The notes: a model not told the origin generated them from the sequence alone. Shown: positions 8,219-17,088, counted from the first letter of the stretch. The stretch is DNA of 64,000 nucleotides from Oscillospiraceae bacterium (GCA_015064485.1 SVSD01000003.1:19927-83926); one strand, 5' to 3'. A program made the numbers and translations.

Positions 8219-8733
8219 TGGTGATAAATTTGAAAAACACAAAAACAATTGCATTTGTCGGAATTTCGGCAACTCTTGCGCTTTTATTATCGTATGTTGA
8301 ATTCTTGCTTCCGCCTTTATTTGTTTCGGTTCCCGGAATAAAGATAGGACTTCCGAATGTTGTAATAATATTTGCACTTTATTGTTTGGGATTCCGTTAT
8401 GCGGCAATAATATCTTTTGTAAGGCTTATTATGACATCTTTGCTGTTTGGAAATATACTTACTCTGGCATATAGTTTTGCAGGCGCGGTTTTAAGTCTTA
8501 CGGTTATGGCAATTCTTAAGAAAACCGATCTTTTATCATGTGTCGGTGTAAGTGTTGCCGGTGGAGTATCGCATAACATAGGACAGGTTTTAGTTGCAAT
8601 TTTTCTCTTGAAAACCCCGCAAATTGCATATTATATGCTTGTACTTTTGGTAACGGGTATCATATCGGGAGCATTTGTCGGATTGTGCGGAGCTTTTTTG
8701 ATAAAGCGAATACCGATAGATAAGCTTAAATAG
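8218..8733 (+). CDS. Gx transporter family protein (heptaprenyl-diphosphate-synthase component I-like)
   Basis: A 171-residue integral membrane protein with about five helices. The pattern (SVPGIKIGLPNVVIIFALYCLGFRYA, then VAGGVSHNIGQVLVA) is that of the family annotated Gx transporter or heptaprenyl diphosphate synthase component I. It resembles the substrate-binding components of ECF transporters, so import of a small molecule such as a flavin or quinone precursor is more likely than prenyl synthesis. That is inference. ATG 8218 overlaps the previous stop (TGATG), indicating translational coupling to the rnf-NusG_II message. It is the last gene before a new promoter. Confidence 0.8.
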   Translation: MVINLKNTKTIAFVGISATLALLLSYVEFLLPPLFVSVPGIKIGLPNVVIIFALYCLGFRYAAIISFVRLIMTSLLFGNILTLAYSFAGAVLSLTVMAILKKTDLLSCVGVSVAGGVSHNIGQVLVAIFLLKTPQIAYYMLVLLVTGIISGAFVGLCGAFLIKRIPIDKLK

Positions 8734-8748
8734 CAGTTTTATTTTGTA

Positions 8749-8777
8749 TTGACATTTTCAGATAAATATGTTAAAAT
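8749..8777 (+). promoter_or_regulatory. Sigma-A promoter of the duplicated-domain lipoprotein gene
   Basis: TTGACA 8749-8754, 17-bp spacer, TAAAAT 8772-8777, followed by AAAAGGAG and the start codon at 8808. It suggests the lipoprotein is expressed independently of the rnf message. Confidence 0.8.
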
Positions 8778-8807
8778 TTTTAGGTATAAAATAAAAGGAG
8801 AATATTT

Positions 8808-9791
8808 ATGAAAAGAATTATTTCTGTTTTCATGATTGCGGCAACTCTTCTTACAGTTTTCGTTTTTGCAGGATGTAACGAGGAAACCGCAAAGGAACTC
8901 AAATTCGGTCTTGGTGTATATACCACCGCATCCGCAACAGATGCTACAGAAGATAAAGACGGACAGGGACAGGCTACAATGACTGTGGCTGCAGTTCTTG
9001 TTGACGAAGACGGCAAAATCGTAAAGGCTGTTGTTGACTGTGCGGATAACAAGGTCAACTATACATTCGACGGCAAGGCTGTTGCCAACGACTCTTTTGC
9101 AACAAAGTATGAACTGGGCGACGCTTATAATATGGTAGCATACGGCGGAGCTTCTTCCGAATGGTATGAACAGGCAGACAAGTTCTGTGCTCTTATCTCA
9201 GGTAAAACAACAGACGAAATTGCGGCTCTCGTTGCAGAAGATAATAAGGGCAATGAGGAAGTTATAAACGCAGGCTGTACAATTTATATTTCTGAATTTG
9301 TAAAGGCTGTTGAAAAGGCAGTTGCAAATGCAACTGAAACAAAGGCGACTGCAAACGATACTCTTAAGCTCGGCATCTCCACAACTCAGACAACATCAGA
9401 TGCAGACGAAGATAAAAAAGGCTCCAATAAGGTTGAAACAACAATTTTTGCGGCAGCAGTTGATGCTGAAGGCAAGATCGTTGAAGCAACAAGCGATTGT
9501 GCAGAGGTTTCCTTTGGCTTTGATCTTGAAGGAGCAAGTGCGTTTGACACCGCTTCCGAAATCCTCACAAAGAGAGAAAAAGGCGAAGACTACGGTATGA
9601 AGGCTTATGCCGGCTCCGAAAAAGAATGGTTTGAACAGGCAGATGCTTTTGATGCTGCTTGCGAAGGCAAAACAGCTTCCGAAATTACAGGTCTTATGAA
9701 CGAAGAATATAAGGCGGTCGAAGATCTTCAGGAGGCAGGCTGTACAATCTATATCAGCGGTTTTGTAAAGGCTGCAACAAAGATTGCATAA
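8808..9791 (+). CDS. Lipoprotein with two tandem domains, next to rnf and apbE
   Basis: A 327-residue predicted lipoprotein with a signal peptide ending in the lipobox FAGC (Cys23). The mature part is two homologous domains, about 31-175 and 186-327. Both contain a DxDGKI or DAEGKI strand, DCA, a YGGAS.EWYEQAD / YAGSEKEWFEQAD block, GKT..EI and the closing AGCTIYIS.FVKA. The overall pattern recalls small-ligand-binding FMN_bind-like lipoproteins, but neither domain has the SGAT flavinylation motif. I know of no characterised function. Its place between Rnf and ApbE suggests an extracytoplasmic redox partner or a flavin-binding protein. It has its own promoter and terminator, so it may be abundant. 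Confidence 0.72.
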   Translation: MKRIISVFMIAATLLTVFVFAGCNEETAKELKFGLGVYTTASATDATEDKDGQGQATMTVAAVLVDEDGKIVKAVVDCADNKVNYTFDGKAVANDSFATKYELGDAYNMVAYGGASSEWYEQADKFCALISGKTTDEIAALVAEDNKGNEEVINAGCTIYISEFVKAVEKAVANATETKATANDTLKLGISTTQTTSDADEDKKGSNKVETTIFAAAVDAEGKIVEATSDCAEVSFGFDLEGASAFDTASEILTKREKGEDYGMKAYAGSEKEWFEQADAFDAACEGKTASEITGLMNEEYKAVEDLQEAGCTIYISGFVKAATKIA

Positions 9792-9803
9792 ATTTTAATA
9801 TAG

Positions 9804-9830
9804 AAAAGGGAGGTATATCCTCCCTTTTTT
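9804..9830 (+). terminator. Terminator after the duplicated-domain lipoprotein
   Basis: The stem AAAAGGGAGG / CCTCCCTTTT closes on TATAT and runs into six T. It separates the lipoprotein from apbE; some readthrough must feed apbE unless it has a promoter I did not see. Confidence 0.85.
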
Positions 9831-9847
9831 GGTATATGGAGATTTTG

Positions 9848-10906
9848 ATGAAAAAAAGATTACTTGCGGTAACTGCAGCATTGATTTTTTCTATGTTTTT
9901 TTCCTTGGCTTTTGTATCATGCGATAAACAAAAAACAAAATTTGTGTGCCACAGCCTTGATTATTTTGATACCGCAACAACAATTACGGGATATGAAGAA
10001 AGCAAAGAAGAATTTGACAGAGTAAGCGGTGAAATATTAAAACTTCTTTCTGAATACCATAAGCTTTATACTATCTATCACAGATTTGAAGGACTTGAAA
10101 ATCTTTGCACAATAAATGACCTTCAAAACGGAGCTCACCGTACAGTTTCGGTTGACAGCCGAATTACCGATATGCTTTTATATTCCAAGGATATGTATGA
10201 TGTTACAAACGGTAAATTCAATATTGCAATGGGAAGTGTTCTGTCGATCTGGCATACATACAGAACCTGCGGCCTTGCCGACCCGTCTCAGGCACAGCTT
10301 CCTCCGAAAGATAAGCTTACAGAGGCGGCGAAGCATACAGATATCAAAGATGTTTTGATAGACGCGGAAAATAACACAGTGTATCTTCAGGATCCCGAGA
10401 TGACACTTGATGTGGGCGCTGTTGCAAAAGGATATGCCGTTGAAATGGCAGCAAAGTATCTTGAGGAACAGGGAATATCGGGATATGTCATAAATGTCGG
10501 CGGAAATGTAAGAACTGTCGGAACAAAGCCGAATGGGGAAAGCTGGCTTGCAGGAATAGAAAATCCCAGCCCGGATTCGGATATTCCGTATGTTGCATAT
10601 CTCAATCTTTCGGGGGAATCCTTGGTGACGAGCGGCTCGTATCAAAGATTTTATACCGTTGACGGTATTAATTATCACCATATAATAGACCCCGAAACTC
10701 TGATGCCTGCAAAGGGATATCTTTCGGTTTCGGTTTTGTGCTGCGATTCGGCTTTGGGAGATGCTTTGTCAACGGCACTTTTCTGTATGCCGTATGACAG
10801 TGGAATTTCGCTTGTGGAATCGCTTGACGGCGTTGAGGCGCTTTGGATTATGGCAGACGGATCTCAAAAATATTCAAGCGGATTTGACAAATATCTTGCG
10901 GAATAA
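9848..10906 (+). CDS. apbE: FAD:protein FMN transferase (ApbE)
   Basis: Transfers FMN from FAD to Thr/Ser in SGAT-type motifs of extracytoplasmic flavoproteins; RnfD and RnfG encoded upstream are the obvious substrates. The protein is 352 residues with a lipobox FVSC (Cys25), so it is likely membrane-anchored on the outside. Family features visible are YFDTATTITGY, the DVGAVAKGYAVE block, the GGNVRTVG strand, SLVTSGSYQRFY, HHIIDPETLMPAKG and the downstream metal/FAD segment with DALSTALF. I chose ATG 9848 because GGAG lies 6 bases upstream; ATG 9836 would add four residues and lacks a ribosome site. Confidence 0.93.
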   Translation: MKKRLLAVTAALIFSMFFSLAFVSCDKQKTKFVCHSLDYFDTATTITGYEESKEEFDRVSGEILKLLSEYHKLYTIYHRFEGLENLCTINDLQNGAHRTVSVDSRITDMLLYSKDMYDVTNGKFNIAMGSVLSIWHTYRTCGLADPSQAQLPPKDKLTEAAKHTDIKDVLIDAENNTVYLQDPEMTLDVGAVAKGYAVEMAAKYLEEQGISGYVINVGGNVRTVGTKPNGESWLAGIENPSPDSDIPYVAYLNLSGESLVTSGSYQRFYTVDGINYHHIIDPETLMPAKGYLSVSVLCCDSALGDALSTALFCMPYDSGISLVESLDGVEALWIMADGSQKYSSGFDKYLAE

Positions 10907-10945
10907 TTGCTGTAACAACAAAAGTATGTAAGCTGGTGTTTTAAT

Positions 10946-11755
10946 ATGAAAGAATTGAATAACAAGAGTATAACTCATGTAATAAATTCACATTATCCCA
11001 ACTCTTATACCGTAGATGATACGGGTGTTTATGTTAGGGAGATAAATATCAAAAGCTGTTGTGAAAACAAAACTGAAGTCAGGATTGCTATGATAACAGA
11101 TGCTCATCTGAATACAGAAAAAACTGAATATGAAAAAGCACTTGTAAATGCTATGAAATTAACAGCTTGTGCGGATCAGTTAGTTTTATGCGGCGACAAT
11201 GTTGAATCAGTTTCTTCTGATGAGAATTTAGCCCTTCTTAAAGAGAATGTGTGGAATGTTTACCCCGATACCATAACAATTCTCGGAAATCACGAATACT
11301 TTTATCCGTTCGATTCTTCAACAGATGCGCTCAAAGAAAAGATAGACCGCATATGGCCGCATAATCCCGATTATTATTCAAGGCTTGTCGGGGGAAAGGT
11401 CCTTGTCGTTACGGCGGATAATGCAAGGGCTGTTGAATACGGAAATTGGACATATTATTTCACAAAAGACAAATGCGAGCTTTTAAGGGCAGATATAGAA
11501 TATGCAAGAAAAAACGGATATATAATCCTTTTCTTCTGCCATGTCGGACTTACGCTTCTTGACAAGACTGTTGAGGCAAACGGTGAAATGCTCGACATAA
11601 TCAAGACAAATTCGGATGTAATAAAAGGGTGTTTTTCAGGTCATGGGCACAAGGACGGAAAGGCAGCTATAAATGCGGATGACGGATTGCTGCAGTACTG
11701 GCTTTGCGGCTGCTGTGAAGGAAAAGGGCATATACTGTTTATCAATGTAAAATAA
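10946..11755 (+). CDS. Calcineurin-like metallophosphoesterase
   Basis: A cytoplasmic metal-dependent phosphoesterase of 269 residues. The full metal-binding set is visible: TDAHL (Asp52, His54), CGDN (Asp84, Asn85), GNHE (Asn115, His116), CHVG and GHGH near the C-terminus. The substrate cannot be told from sequence. There is an unusual 45-residue N-terminal extension with a Cys-Cys pair, and the extension is predicted to form strands. It stands alone between apbE and a strong terminator, with a 39-base gap from apbE, so it may be cotranscribed with apbE. Confidence 0.85.
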   Translation: MKELNNKSITHVINSHYPNSYTVDDTGVYVREINIKSCCENKTEVRIAMITDAHLNTEKTEYEKALVNAMKLTACADQLVLCGDNVESVSSDENLALLKENVWNVYPDTITILGNHEYFYPFDSSTDALKEKIDRIWPHNPDYYSRLVGGKVLVVTADNARAVEYGNWTYYFTKDKCELLRADIEYARKNGYIILFFCHVGLTLLDKTVEANGEMLDIIKTNSDVIKGCFSGHGHKDGKAAINADDGLLQYWLCGCCEGKGHILFINVK

Positions 11756-11759
11756 ATAT

Positions 11760-11793
11760 AAAAATCCCAAGGAAGTAATTCCTTGGGATTTTT
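11760..11793 (+). terminator. Terminator after the metallophosphoesterase
   Basis: A long perfect stem (AAAAATCCCAAGGAA / TTCCTTGGGATTTTT) with a short loop and a T-run built into the 3' arm. It closes the rnf/apbE region before the polysaccharide cluster. Confidence 0.88.
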
Positions 11794-11794
11794 G

Positions 11795-12117
11795 ATTGGC
11801 AGTTTACATTGAAAACAAACTGAACCGGATAAGGTTGTGTGGGGAAAAGGAATATATTAACAGCTGTTATTCAGCCCGATAGAAAAAGCCGGTGTATGTC
11901 GTTATAATACGCCGAAAGTTTCCGTAAATGAAATGTGAATTTTGTCTGCAAAAAGCTAAAAAAAGAATTTCAGACTTGACCTTTTATTTATATTAGTATA
12001 TAATATAAAGTAGATTAAAATGTCGTTTTCTTTTTTATATTGCGTTTTTCTAAAATAATCAGGTGAAAGAGAGCATATCGTCTGACAGTGCGGCGGTATG
12101 TAAAGGGTATTAATTTT
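11795..12117. other. Intergenic leader before the polysaccharide cluster
   Basis: About 320 bases with no credible gene. It contains a good sigma-A promoter (11976-12004) and then a roughly 105-base untranslated leader. I see no terminator hairpin in the leader and no known riboswitch core. Confidence 0.6.
11976..12004 (+). promoter_or_regulatory. Sigma-A promoter of the polysaccharide cluster
   Basis: TTGACC 11976-11981, 17-bp spacer, TATAAT 11999-12004. No terminator is visible from here to 29689, so it may drive the whole 17.5-kb cluster. Confidence 0.82.
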
Positions 12118-13344
12118 ATGAAAAAATTTGAGAACAAGATCTGGCTTTCCTCCCCAACCATGCATGGAGATGAAATCAAGTATGTCAAAGAGGCATATGA
12201 CACTAACTGGATGTCAACAGTCGGCGAAAACATCAATGTCCTTGAGAAAAACATATGCGAAAAAGTCGGCTGTAAATACGCAGTTGCACTTTCGTGCGGT
12301 ACATCTGCGCTTCACCTTGCGGTAAAACTCGCAGGCGTAAAGATGGGGGACACAGTTTTTTGCACAGATATGACCTTTGATGCAACCGTAAATCCTGTCA
12401 TCTACGAAAAGGCAACCCCTGTTTTTATCGACACTGAATACGACACATGGAATATGGATCCCGAAGCTCTTGAAAAGGCATTTGAATTATACCCCGATAC
12501 AAAAGTAATCGTCCTTGCCAATCTTTACGGAACACCGGCAAAGTTTGACGAGATATGTGCTGTTGCGGACAAGCACGGAGCAATAATTATAGAGGACGCC
12601 GCAGAATCTCTCGGTGCTACATATAAAGGCAGACAGACAGGAACCTTCGGTACATATAATGCTATCTCGTTCAACGGAAACAAGATAATTACAGGTTCAT
12701 CCGGAGGAATGCTTTTGACAGATGACCTTGATGCTGCAAATAAAGCCCGTAAGTGGTCAACCCAGAGCCGTGAAAATGCTCCCTGGTATCAGCATGAAGA
12801 AGTCGGATATAATTACCGTATGAGTAATGTTATCGCCGGAATCGTCCGCGGACAGCTTCCGTACCTTGAAGAACATATAGCACAGAAAAAGGCGATTTAC
12901 GAAAGATACAAAGAAGGCTTCAAAGATCTGCCTGTAACTATGAATCCTTATGATAAAGAAATTATGGAGCCAAATTTCTGGCTTTCCTGTATGCTCATAA
13001 ATGAAGACGCAATGTGTAAGCAGGTGAGAAGCGATAATGAAGCCTGCTATATTTCAGAACCCGGCAAATCCTGTCCGACAGAGATTCTTGAGGTTCTTGC
13101 AAAGTATAATGCTGAAGGAAGACCTATATGGAAGCCTATGCATATGCAGCCGATGTACCGTATGAATCCTTTTGTTACCAAAGACGGAAATGGCAGAGGA
13201 AGAACCAACGCATATATTGCAGGAAAAGGTATTGATGTCGGCGCGGACATATTTGCAAGAGGACTCTGTTTGCCCAGCGATAATAAGATGACAACAGAAG
13301 AACAGGACAACATTATCGAAATAATCAAATCTTGCTTTAACTGA
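12118..13344 (+). CDS. DegT/DnrJ/EryC1/StrS family sugar aminotransferase
   Basis: A PLP-dependent aminotransferase acting on nucleotide-sugar ketones. The protein is 408 residues. The start IWLSSPTMHGDE...YDTNWMSTVGENI resembles PglE-type enzymes that make UDP-4-amino-4,6-dideoxy sugars. The PLP lysine is Lys189 in NGNKIITGSSGG and the pyridine-nitrogen aspartate is Asp160 in IIEDAAESLGA. ATG 12118 fits the family start; the open frame to an upstream GTG (12088) adds only non-conserved residues. It is the first gene of the polysaccharide cluster. No dedicated 4,6-dehydratase lies next to it, but the FnlA/CapE enzyme at 25121 could supply a keto sugar. Confidence 0.9.
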   Translation: MKKFENKIWLSSPTMHGDEIKYVKEAYDTNWMSTVGENINVLEKNICEKVGCKYAVALSCGTSALHLAVKLAGVKMGDTVFCTDMTFDATVNPVIYEKATPVFIDTEYDTWNMDPEALEKAFELYPDTKVIVLANLYGTPAKFDEICAVADKHGAIIIEDAAESLGATYKGRQTGTFGTYNAISFNGNKIITGSSGGMLLTDDLDAANKARKWSTQSRENAPWYQHEEVGYNYRMSNVIAGIVRGQLPYLEEHIAQKKAIYERYKEGFKDLPVTMNPYDKEIMEPNFWLSCMLINEDAMCKQVRSDNEACYISEPGKSCPTEILEVLAKYNAEGRPIWKPMHMQPMYRMNPFVTKDGNGRGRTNAYIAGKGIDVGADIFARGLCLPSDNKMTTEEQDNIIEIIKSCFN

Positions 13345-13359
13345 TATAGAATAACTGTT

Positions 13360-15339
13360 ATGAATAAAAAAATTGCAATCATAGGTGCGAACGACCAACA
13401 AAATCCGCTTATTTTGAAAGCGAGGGAGATGGGCTTTGAAACCCATACTTTTGCCTGGCAGACAGGCGGGGAGATCGGCGAAAAAACCTCCGACTTTTTC
13501 TATCCCATCAGTGCCGGCAATAAGGACGAAATTCTTGAAATGTGCAAAAAAATCGGAATCTCCGCTATTGTTTCAGTAGGCTCCGATATTGCCGCACAAA
13601 CATCCGCATATGTTGCACAGTCACTCGGACTTGTCTGCAACCGTTTTGAAAATGTATGCGGTGTTTCCAACAAATTAAATGTGCGAAAAATTCTCGCTCA
13701 AAACGGAATAACACAGCCCAAATATGCTGAAATCGGCGATACGATCCCTTTTGAAGAATTAAACGCATTAAGATTTCCTCTTGTTGTAAAACCGAGTGAC
13801 CGTTCGGGCGGACGGGGAATTGCGCTTGTGCGTGATCCGTCAGAGCTTTTTGCCGCAATCAATAATGCCAGAGAGGCTTCGTTTGAACGAAAGGCGATAG
13901 TGGAAGAGTATATAGAAGGCAACCTTTACAGTTGTGAATGTATTTCCTTAAAGTGCGAACACAAAATAATCGGCTTTACACAGCGCGATGTTACGCTTGC
14001 CGGTAAAAGCTTTTGCGAATACAGACACTCACAGCCCGCGATCCTTCCGTTTTCGGTTGAAAACGAACTGAAAAAAACAGTACCTGCGATACTTGATTGC
14101 CTGGGACTCTGTTTCGGAGCTTCGTCTGTTGAATTTATTGTAGATTCAGACAACAGATTTTACATAATCGAAGTTTCGCCGACAATGTACGGAGATTATA
14201 TCGGAACGCATCTCATTCCTCTTGTGTATGGGTTTGACTATACGGGAGCGGTTATCGATATTGCCTGCGGGAAGGCTGTAAAGCTTGCAGATAATCCTGC
14301 CAAAGCCATTGCTTCTGTTTCATTCGAATATGATGCGTCAAATGGGCAGCGGGGCAAACATACGGTTTTTTCCGAGCCTATAAAGGAGTTTGGAGGATGT
14401 TTGAAATTCCGTCCGCAGGAAAATACCGCATACTTTTGCGAAAACGAAAGCATACTCGCGCTTAACAGCGAATATACCGCATTTTGGTGTGCCTTATGCG
14501 AGATTTCTCCTCAGCGTGTGCATATTCCTTACTACGCTTCGTCTGTGTGGGAAAAAATTGCAGGAGAACTTGGAATCGAAACGGTATATTACCATATAGA
14601 TTCGAAATTTCTCCCGCTTGATATTGATGAGAAGGACGGCGATGCAGTATTTCTCATCAACTACTACGGTCTTTGTACCGATTACATCAAAAATGCACCG
14701 TTTAAACATAAAATAGCCGATAATTCGATGGCTTTCTTTGAAGAACCGATGCATTATGAAAACACATTTACTATTTACAGCGCCAGAAAGTTTTTTGCGC
14801 TTCCCGACGGGGCATATCTCGTTTCGAATGTGCCGTTTGAAAAAGTAGAGGAGCTTGAAACCGATATCTCGTATAAGCGTACAAGAATGCTTTTTCATGC
14901 GCTTGAGCTTGGTTCCGGCGATGCTTACAAGGAATCACAGACAAATGAACAGGAACTTGTTCTTTCAAGAAAGGCAATGTCCGGTCTTACAAAAAAGCTT
15001 GTTTGTGCTGTAGACTATAAAAATGAAAAACGCTTGAGAAATCGTAATTTCAATATACTGCATAGCTATTTGAAAGAGTTTAATTTGCTTTCCATCGACA
15101 CAGACGAAAATTTTGCACCGCAGTTCTACCCGTTGCTGGTAAACTCGGATATTCGCAGCCGCCTTGTCGAGAAGAAAATATATATTCCCTTAATGTGGAG
15201 AAAGACACTTTCCGAAGAATTTGACGGCTTTGCCGAAAAAACATTTTCAGAAAAGCTTATTTCTCTTCCTGTTGAGCCGGACTATTCCGAAACCGATATG
15301 GAATATCTGGCTAAAACGGTAATTGCTTTATTGACTTAA
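13360..15339 (+). CDS. ATP-grasp ligase fused to a DegT-like aminotransferase domain
   Basis: A 659-residue two-domain protein. Residues 1-350 are an ATP-grasp carboxylate-amine ligase: nucleotide-fold start IAIIGANDQQN, LVVKPSDRSGGRG (Lys144) and metal-site EVSP (Glu271). Residues 375-659 read as a diverged fold-type-I aminotransferase: strands leading to IADNSMAFFEEP (Asp454, equivalent of the PLP-nitrogen Asp) and TIYSARKFFALPDGAYL, with Lys477 at the PLP-lysine position. The two key PLP residues are kept, so activity is plausible. It starts 16 bases after a stand-alone DegT enzyme. A likely role is to form an amino sugar and ligate a carboxylate to it, or the reverse order; this is inference. 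I do not know this fusion from characterised pathways. Confidence 0.8.
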   Translation: MNKKIAIIGANDQQNPLILKAREMGFETHTFAWQTGGEIGEKTSDFFYPISAGNKDEILEMCKKIGISAIVSVGSDIAAQTSAYVAQSLGLVCNRFENVCGVSNKLNVRKILAQNGITQPKYAEIGDTIPFEELNALRFPLVVKPSDRSGGRGIALVRDPSELFAAINNAREASFERKAIVEEYIEGNLYSCECISLKCEHKIIGFTQRDVTLAGKSFCEYRHSQPAILPFSVENELKKTVPAILDCLGLCFGASSVEFIVDSDNRFYIIEVSPTMYGDYIGTHLIPLVYGFDYTGAVIDIACGKAVKLADNPAKAIASVSFEYDASNGQRGKHTVFSEPIKEFGGCLKFRPQENTAYFCENESILALNSEYTAFWCALCEISPQRVHIPYYASSVWEKIAGELGIETVYYHIDSKFLPLDIDEKDGDAVFLINYYGLCTDYIKNAPFKHKIADNSMAFFEEPMHYENTFTIYSARKFFALPDGAYLVSNVPFEKVEELETDISYKRTRMLFHALELGSGDAYKESQTNEQELVLSRKAMSGLTKKLVCAVDYKNEKRLRNRNFNILHSYLKEFNLLSIDTDENFAPQFYPLLVNSDIRSRLVEKKIYIPLMWRKTLSEEFDGFAEKTFSEKLISLPVEPDYSETDMEYLAKTVIALLT

Positions 15340-15421
15340 AGCTTGCCGCACGGTTCGTTGAAGCCGGTATGTGTTTGACTCGTTGCAGTCGGATGACAAT
15401 TAATATTAAGGAGTTTTAGCT

Positions 15422-16783
15422 ATGACAACTGTATTTTTATACATATTTATCATGCTTGCGGTTATTTTCTTTTGGTTTTTAGCCTTCAAGCGTCCTATTT
15501 ATGAGGGTGTCCTCATAAGCTTTGCCTTGCTTTTGACAGTAACAGGCACATGGGCAAATGTTTTCGAATATATCGACAGCGCACTTTCCACATCTCTTCT
15601 CTACTCGATGATGGCGTTTTGTGCGATGTCGCAGATTTTATCTAAAACAAAAGTTATAGATAACTGTGTTAAGATCATTATTGCGCTTCTCGGACGAATT
15701 CCCGGCGGCGCAGGTTATGCTTCAATTTTAGCCAGCAGCTTTATGGGTGCACTTTCCGGAAGCGGCCCCGGCAATGTTCTTGCAACAGGTTCGATTACAA
15801 TTCCTGCTATGATAAAATCGGGTTTTCCGCCCGAACTTGCGGCGAATGTTGAAAGTACTGCAAGCTATCTCGGAAATATGATTCCCCCCTCTGCAAACAT
15901 TGTTGCCGCACTTGGTGCATACACAGCAATATACGGAGAGGACTCCCTTTCAATAGGACAATTCTGGATAGTATGCTGGGGTGTTTCTCTTTGGTTCATT
16001 CTTTCAAGATTTGTTCAGCTTTTTGTATTCTGTAAGCGTTATAAAATTCGTGCGATGGCAAAAGAAGATATTCCCGGTCTTAAAGAAACTCTCAAAGAGA
16101 ATTGGAACGGACTTCTTCTTCCCGTTATAATTCTTTTCCCGTTCGTGTTTGATGCAGTTTGTAATGCGTCTTTCCTCACCGAACGGTTAGGTGCGGCGGG
16201 AGCCGGCTATTTCTCAAAATCGCTTCTTATATTTACCGGCGGTATTGCCGCTCTTTACGGTATTCTTATCTCAAAGAACAGAAAAGAAATGACACTTTTC
16301 AAAGGAATTATCCCGACCTTTGCAAAATCGGTCAAGGGACTTGTTCCGACAGTTGCGACTTGTATTTTCGGATATATGATCGGTGCACTTTTTACAGACC
16401 TCAATGTGGGTGCAGATCTTCAGGCCGCATTTGAAAAAATGAATTTCAACATAGTCATCCTTGCGTTGGTAATTCCGCTTCTTACTTGCTTTATTTCAAT
16501 GGTTATTCCCGGTTCTTCAATCACAGTTATGCTTGGCTCTGTTTTCATAACAGCTTTTGCAAATGCCGGTGCTAACCCAATCCTCGTTGCAGCAATGCTT
16601 CCTTGCATCTGCGGTGTTATGTGCGGTATTACTCCGCCGTTTGCACTCGGTATGTATGCAGGTATGTCAATTGCAAAATCCGATTTCACAAAAACGCTTA
16701 AAAATGACCTCTGGTGGGTTGCCGTTCAGTATGTGCTTGAAGTGGTTGTGCTGCTCGGAGTTCTTCCTGTGATAGGTCTGTAA
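15422..16783 (+). CDS. TRAP-type transporter large permease (DctM-like)
   Basis: A 453-residue polytopic membrane protein with about 11-12 helices. The first half has the TRAP large-subunit signature ALSGSGPGNVLATGSITIPAMIKSGF...AANVESTASYLGNMIPP, and the second half has the internal repeat VIPGSSITVMLGSVFITAF...GITPPFALGMYAG. TRAP systems import organic acids, sialic acids and similar solutes using an ion gradient and normally need a DctP or TAXI binding protein, which is absent here. It is followed 13 bases later by a small membrane protein that could be the small permease. An unusual member of a polysaccharide cluster. Confidence 0.82.
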   Translation: MTTVFLYIFIMLAVIFFWFLAFKRPIYEGVLISFALLLTVTGTWANVFEYIDSALSTSLLYSMMAFCAMSQILSKTKVIDNCVKIIIALLGRIPGGAGYASILASSFMGALSGSGPGNVLATGSITIPAMIKSGFPPELAANVESTASYLGNMIPPSANIVAALGAYTAIYGEDSLSIGQFWIVCWGVSLWFILSRFVQLFVFCKRYKIRAMAKEDIPGLKETLKENWNGLLLPVIILFPFVFDAVCNASFLTERLGAAGAGYFSKSLLIFTGGIAALYGILISKNRKEMTLFKGIIPTFAKSVKGLVPTVATCIFGYMIGALFTDLNVGADLQAAFEKMNFNIVILALVIPLLTCFISMVIPGSSITVMLGSVFITAFANAGANPILVAAMLPCICGVMCGITPPFALGMYAGMSIAKSDFTKTLKNDLWWVAVQYVLEVVVLLGVLPVIGL

Positions 16784-16796
16784 GGAGGATAGGGTT

Positions 16797-17066
16797 ATGA
16801 AAAAATTCAGAGAAAAAACAGCGCAGATATTATCTTATATTTACGGCACAGGAATTACAGTTGCACTTTTTACCGGTGCATTTTCGCTTCTCGGATATAT
16901 TGCCGCTATTATCATCGGCGGAGATTGCGCGGCGGAAATTTGCCGTTTTATTTACAAGCAGCTTTACCCTGTAATCATTTATATCTCATCAGTTACCGTT
17001 CTTATCGGTCTTGTGAAGATGTATGTTGCAGGCGAAAAATCGCTTGTTCCGCCTAAGAAAAAATAA
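16797..17066 (+). CDS. Small membrane protein, likely TRAP small-permease-like
   Basis: An 89-residue protein with two predicted membrane helices (about 15-40 and 58-78), a basic N-terminus and a Lys-rich C-terminus. It follows the TRAP large permease by 13 bases with ribosome site AGGAGGAT, so it is translated with it. Canonical DctQ subunits have four helices and about 160 residues, so this would be a reduced version. I infer the role from position only; the sequence has no decisive motif. Confidence 0.55.
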   Translation: MKKFREKTAQILSYIYGTGITVALFTGAFSLLGYIAAIIIGGDCAAEICRFIYKQLYPVIIYISSVTVLIGLVKMYVAGEKSLVPPKKK

Positions 17067-17088
17067 TACGGAGGGGACATACAAAACT

